From: Anaerolineae bacterium
Lineage (GTDB): Bacteria > Chloroflexota > Anaerolineae > UBA4142 > SHND01
DNA: 41,343 nt
Assembly: GCA_021463195.1 (NCBI GenBank)
Contig: JAJTXZ010000043.1
Coordinates: forward strand, 1-41,343
Reading direction: 5' to 3'
In this document: piece by piece, positions 38,282 through 41,343 of the stretch
Layout of the letters: each line of letters starts with the position of its first letter
How positions within the stretch are numbered: the stretch's first letter is position 1
Made by a program: the position numbers and the translations under genes
The notes under the pieces: generated by a model
The model's database searches: none
What the model was told of the DNA's origin: nothing
Seen by the model: only the letters and a program-made list of their open reading frames with translations

Positions 38282-38315
38282 AGACCCCAAGGGTTTTCGA
38301 AAACCCTTGGGGTCT
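38282..38315. repeat. Perfect 34-bp palindrome
   Basis: AGACCCCAAGGGTTTTC followed directly by its reverse complement, no loop. It is intergenic between divergent genes. Same family as the in-gene copy at 18951-18984 and the loose copies at 20046 and 34709. Confidence 0.92.
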
Positions 38316-38411
38316 AGAAATCCGAGTAATCATCAGAAATTTTCTTTGTTATTTTCCCGCTATCGGTTAAAATGAATCGGACACGTGCCCTCCGCGCCTT
38401 GTCGAAATGGT

Positions 38412-39320
38412 ATGACAGTTTTGTTACGCTCTTTTATTCTCTGCGGTTGGATTGTATGCGGCATGGCAGCTGTGGCATGTAGCGTCACGCCAACTTTACA
38501 AACTACAAGTTCGCCCGTGCCAGTCACGCCGTCTCCCGGCGCGCGCGTCACCGTCACCGCCACCGCGATAACGCCTTTGTCGGCGCAGCGTTCTTTGAAA
38601 GTCGCCCAAGCGTTTGCCAAAACGCGCGCGGTGCGCCAGGTGCGTTATGAAATCGCTTCGCAAGTCGCTTTGACCCAGCAAGACAAAATCGTTCAACAAC
38701 CCGGTTTGAATGCGCGCGGCGCGGAAAGCGGCGAAAATCGCCAACTTGCGCTTTCGGGCATCATGAACGCGACGGGGCAACCCACGACCTTTGAATTTAT
38801 TACGTTGAATGGCGTCACCTATATCAAGGGTTTGAACGGCATCCCCGGTGTCAATCCCGCGCAATGGTATCGTTTTCCCCAAGAATTGGGCAATGTCACG
38901 CACGACGCGCCGGGCGTTAAATCTTTGCTCGCGCAGTTGGAAACGCACGCGATCGAGCAAGCGAATTTTCAAAGCGTAGGTCAAGAAACACTGGACGGTC
39001 AAACGTGCGTGATTTGGCTCGCGCGCGATCCCAATTTGGCGCAAGGTTTGCTGGGCATTGCGGGCGGCGCGCAAGCTGGCTCTCAAATGCAGGCGCTCGA
39101 CGATTCGGAATTTCGCGTGTGGACGTGCGCCGACGGTTACATTCATCGGTTTGCCGGCGTGGTGCGAGGCCATGACCCCGCCAATCCCGCGCATCAATCT
39201 ACGGCGCAGCTAGCAATCCATTTGTACGATCACGACGCCGAGATTGTCATTACCGCGCCGTCGGACGCGCAAGATTTCCAAGCGCCCGCGGCGGATCCGG
39301 GCGCGCCTGCGGCGCCATAA
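38412..39320 (+). CDS. Lipoprotein, LppX/LprG-like family, paralogue 1
   Basis: 302 residues. A lipoprotein signal peptide with lipobox AVAC (Cys about 23 from ATG 38412) is followed by a Thr/Pro/Val linker and a single globular domain. FEFITLNGVTYIKG, PAQWYRFP, ETLDGQTCVIWLA and EFRVWTCADGYIHRFAGVV resemble LolA/LppX-type proteins that carry lipids between membranes. A conserved Cys pair (TCVIW, WTCADG) may form a disulfide. ATG 38412 is chosen because it starts the signal sequence; GTG 38385 would add nine residues before it. TAAAAT (38368-38373) may be its -10. Paired with a paralogue 15 bp downstream. Confidence 0.8.
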   Translation: MTVLLRSFILCGWIVCGMAAVACSVTPTLQTTSSPVPVTPSPGARVTVTATAITPLSAQRSLKVAQAFAKTRAVRQVRYEIASQVALTQQDKIVQQPGLNARGAESGENRQLALSGIMNATGQPTTFEFITLNGVTYIKGLNGIPGVNPAQWYRFPQELGNVTHDAPGVKSLLAQLETHAIEQANFQSVGQETLDGQTCVIWLARDPNLAQGLLGIAGGAQAGSQMQALDDSEFRVWTCADGYIHRFAGVVRGHDPANPAHQSTAQLAIHLYDHDAEIVITAPSDAQDFQAPAADPGAPAAP

Positions 39321-39335
39321 AATTAAGGAGTTTGA

Positions 39336-40283
39336 ATGAAACGTTTTTTTCTTTCTAGCGCGCTGCTCGTTTTAACGCTGCTTGGTTTGAGCGCCGCATG
39401 CGCGGCGCCCGCGCCAACGGCCGCGCTGCCGACAGCGACGCAGATGCCGCCAACGGCAACTGCCGCGCCAACTACCGCCGTCGCGTCGGATAAAGCGACG
39501 CCGCAGGGCGCGCTCGCGCAAGGGATCGTCAACGCGCGCGACGCCACAACGTATCGCGTCAATCTCACCATTTCGGGCAAAGGCACTTTTATGGCCGCCG
39601 GCGGCGCGACGCCCGACGACGCTGCGGGGGACGAACCGGTGACGCTCATGACGATGCAGGGCGAGGTGAACCAACAAAATGCGCATTTTGTGATTCAAGG
39701 GTTGTTAACTTCATTGCTCGGCATTGACCCGACGAAACCGTTTGAGGTCATTCGCGTTGACGACGTAACCTATGTCAAGGGCCCAGCGCCGCTCATTGGC
39801 GCGACGGAAGAGCGATGGTACCAAGCGCCGCCGGAAGCGGCGGGCCTCGCGCAGCCGCCCATGTCACCCGCGTCGTTTCTCAATTCGTTTGGCGACACGG
39901 GGCTCGATCCCGCCGATTTTAAATTGACTGGCTCTGAAGCGCTGGATGGCAAAGTCTGCCAAGTGTATGCGGGCGATAAAGCGGCGGTGGCGAACGCGTT
40001 CAATCGTTTCGGCGGCGCGGCGGGCGCGACCCAAGAAGATTTGGATTCGATTGAAAACGCGGAATTCAAATTTTGGGTGTGCGAGGACGGCTATGTCCAT
40101 CGCGTAAAAATGTTAATCGAGGGCCACGATCAAGCCAATCCGACGCAAAAGGGCGCGTTCGATCTCTTGTTGCAGCTGGCGGATTTTGACAGCAACCTGA
40201 CGATTACGCCGCCTGCCGACGCGATTCCATTGCGCTTGCCCTCGTCGGAAACGCCGGAACCGGATGCGACGCCGACGCCGTAA
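39336..40283 (+). CDS. Lipoprotein, LppX/LprG-like family, paralogue 2
   Basis: 315 residues. Signal peptide MKRFFLSSALLVLTLLGLSA with lipobox SAAC, then a Pro/Thr-rich tether (about 25-50). The domain has the same landmarks as its neighbour: VIRVDDVTYVKG, ERWYQAPPEA, ALDGKVCQVYAG, EFKFWVCEDGYVHRVKM. It ends in an acidic Pro/Thr tail (ETPEPDATPTP). AAGGAG precedes ATG 39336. The two lipoproteins are a tandem duplication and probably cotranscribed. Confidence 0.85.
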   Translation: MKRFFLSSALLVLTLLGLSAACAAPAPTAALPTATQMPPTATAAPTTAVASDKATPQGALAQGIVNARDATTYRVNLTISGKGTFMAAGGATPDDAAGDEPVTLMTMQGEVNQQNAHFVIQGLLTSLLGIDPTKPFEVIRVDDVTYVKGPAPLIGATEERWYQAPPEAAGLAQPPMSPASFLNSFGDTGLDPADFKLTGSEALDGKVCQVYAGDKAAVANAFNRFGGAAGATQEDLDSIENAEFKFWVCEDGYVHRVKMLIEGHDQANPTQKGAFDLLLQLADFDSNLTITPPADAIPLRLPSSETPEPDATPTP

Positions 40284-40338
40284 AAAAAATAGGGCGGACA
40301 ATGAAGCATTTTATATTTTTATTTGACGGAGGGAACTG

Positions 40339-41193
40339 ATGCAAATCAAAACGGTCGGCGTAGTCGGCTGCGGCTTGATGGGCAGCGGCATCGTCGAAAC
40401 GCTCGCCAAAAATAATTTCCAAGTCGTGGTGCGCGAGCTCAATGACGATTTTTTGCGCAAGGGGCTGGCGCGTCTCGATAGCTCATTGCAGCGCGCGGTG
40501 GACCGGCAAAAATTGAGTCCGCAAGCGCAAGTGGATACGCGGGCGCGCGTGCGCGGCACGACGGCGCTGGAAGATTTGGCGGAATGCGATTACGTCATCG
40601 AAGCGGCGATTGAAAATCTGGAATTGAAAAAAGATATTTTCGCGCGGCTCGACGCGCTGACGCGTCCCGACGTGATTCTCGCGTCCAACAGCTCGTCGCT
40701 TTCGATTGCGGCGCTGGCGGCGAAAACGCGCAAACCGGATAAAGTGTTGGGCATGCACTTTTTTAATCCAGTGCCGGTGATGGCGCTGCTCGAAATTGTG
40801 CGTTCGTTTTTGACGAGCGACGAAACGTTGGCGACCTCGCGCGCGTTGGGCGAAGCGCTCGGCAAAAAAATTATCGTCGCGCAAGATTATCCGGGATTCA
40901 TTGTCAACGCGCTGTATATTCCGTATCAACTGGACGCGATTCGTTTTTTTCAAAACGGCATGGCATCGCGCGAGGACATTGATACGGGAATGCAGTTGGG
41001 GATGAATCACCCGATGGGGCCGCTGACGCTCGCGGATTTTGTGGGCTTGGATACGATTTTGTTTGTGGCGGATGAAATGTACGCCGAGACCAAAGACCCG
41101 CGTTATGCCGCGCCGCCGCTCTTGCGCCGCATGGTCGTCGCCGGTCATCTCGGTCGCAAAAGCGGCAAGGGTTTTTACGATTACGCGAAATAA
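40339..41193 (+). CDS. hbd: 3-hydroxybutyryl-CoA dehydrogenase family protein
   Basis: 284 residues. NAD-binding motif GVVGCGLMGSGIVE at the N-terminus, the VIEAAIENLELKKDIF segment, SNSSSLSI with the catalytic-region serine, HFFNPVPVM with the catalytic His, PGFIVNAL, and a C-terminal helical domain with GMNHPMGPLTLADFVGLDT, ending GKGFYDY. It oxidises (S)-3-hydroxyacyl-CoA in fatty-acid degradation or butyrate-type pathways. GGAGG is well placed before ATG 40339. No other beta-oxidation genes are nearby. Confidence 0.95.
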   Translation: MQIKTVGVVGCGLMGSGIVETLAKNNFQVVVRELNDDFLRKGLARLDSSLQRAVDRQKLSPQAQVDTRARVRGTTALEDLAECDYVIEAAIENLELKKDIFARLDALTRPDVILASNSSSLSIAALAAKTRKPDKVLGMHFFNPVPVMALLEIVRSFLTSDETLATSRALGEALGKKIIVAQDYPGFIVNALYIPYQLDAIRFFQNGMASREDIDTGMQLGMNHPMGPLTLADFVGLDTILFVADEMYAETKDPRYAAPPLLRRMVVAGHLGRKSGKGFYDYAK

Positions 41194-41228
41194 ATGATTC
41201 GCGCTCCGCGCGCGGGCAGTTTAGAGCC

Positions 41229-41243
41229 GATTCCACTTTGATT
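41229..41243. repeat. Second copy of a shared 15-mer
   Basis: GATTCCACTTTGATT is the exact reverse complement of 34742-34756. In both copies the match fades into GCG-rich flanks. Confidence 0.6.
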
Positions 41244-41255
41244 CGCGGGTAGACC

Positions 41256-41264
41256 TGATATATT
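41256..41264 (+). promoter_or_regulatory. Extended -10 upstream of a candidate RNA
   Basis: TGaTATATT, an extended -10. A start site near 41271 would begin the structured segment that runs off the window. Confidence 0.45.
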
Positions 41265-41270
41265 ACAGAT

Positions 41271-41343
41271 AAGCAGTTCAACTGTGGGTATGGTGACTCC
41301 GGTCAGACCCCGAGTGCAAAACTCGTCCGAAAGATGGTGAGCC
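41271..41343 (+). ncRNA. Start of an unidentified structured RNA, cut by the window end
   Basis: The segment has several short self-complementary parts: CAGT-tca-ACTG (41274-41284), GAC-tccg-GTC (about 41295-41304) and CGAGT-gcaaa-ACTCG (about 41311-41325), and no reading frame. It follows an extended -10 by about 7 nt. The CGAAAGATGGTGA segment resembles a short conserved word in 23S rRNA and also sequences within group II introns, but the rest does not fit 23S rRNA, tmRNA, RNase P, SRP RNA or a riboswitch that I recognise. Only about 73 nt are visible. Confidence 0.3.

Noticed and set aside
41271-41343. 23S rRNA start
   Set aside because: Only a short CGAAAGATGGTGA word matches; the surrounding bases and position do not fit 23S rRNA.

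Overview
The window is a high-GC bacterial chromosome segment with very heavy use of GCG/CGC codons, so GCGC and CGCG words saturate both strands. It is packed with short dispersed palindromic and heptameric repeats. Gene content and repeat style best fit an uncultured member of the Chloroflexota, perhaps from a thermophilic lineage because branched-polyamine synthases are present. The phylum call is inference. No rRNA, tRNA, CRISPR array, prophage or intact insertion sequence was seen.

Layout. 1-6228 (+): PolX-type DNA polymerase with a PHP domain; a branched-polyamine synthase (BpsA) fused to S-adenosylmethionine decarboxylase (SpeD); a second stand-alone BpsA; and a class I CysRS-like ligase whose motifs match mycothiol ligase MshC. 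6316-13004 (-): mannose-1-phosphate guanylyltransferase, then an operon read ffh, rpsP, khpA, rimM, dprA, MFS exporter. 13183-14920: an AbiEii-like nucleotidyltransferase diverging from two small membrane-protein genes. 14985-21561 (+): a TIGR00300/LOR-SDH protein (likely archaeal-type ornithine cyclodeaminase), tilS, a CHAT-protease/SUMF1-like fusion and an RlmI-like rRNA methyltransferase. Three of these carry repeat-derived insertions inside their reading frames. 21671-23701 (-): exported TPR protein. 23835-25936 (+): an AT-richer DNA methyltransferase plus putative restriction endonuclease, followed by a decayed gene.

26252-29013: coaX and a P1/DmpA peptidase on the minus strand, diverging from a membrane-anchored hexapeptide-repeat protein. 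29032-31642 (-): an Nramp-like permease paired with a soluble PRC/MgtE-N/CBS protein. 31774-34606: OsmC peroxidase, MEMO-family protein, IF-1 and a PEP-mutase/isocitrate-lyase superfamily enzyme. 34794-38155 (-): ftsK and an S1-domain protein. 38412-41193 (+): two paralogous lipoproteins and 3-hydroxyacyl-CoA dehydrogenase. The right edge holds a promoter followed by the start of an unidentified structured RNA.

Three themes stand out. (1) A polyamine block (BpsA-SpeD, BpsA, MshC-like ligase) suggests production of branched polyamines and, speculatively, an aminoacyl- or cysteinyl-amine. (2) Several genes have a -10 hexamer only 6-10 nt before the start codon and no Shine-Dalgarno, implying routine leaderless transcription; two intergenic regions have back-to-back -10 elements. 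(3) Dispersed repeats normally found between genes have entered the coding regions of tilS (twice), the RlmI-like gene (twice) and the CHAT fusion (once) without breaking the frame, always in loops or linkers.
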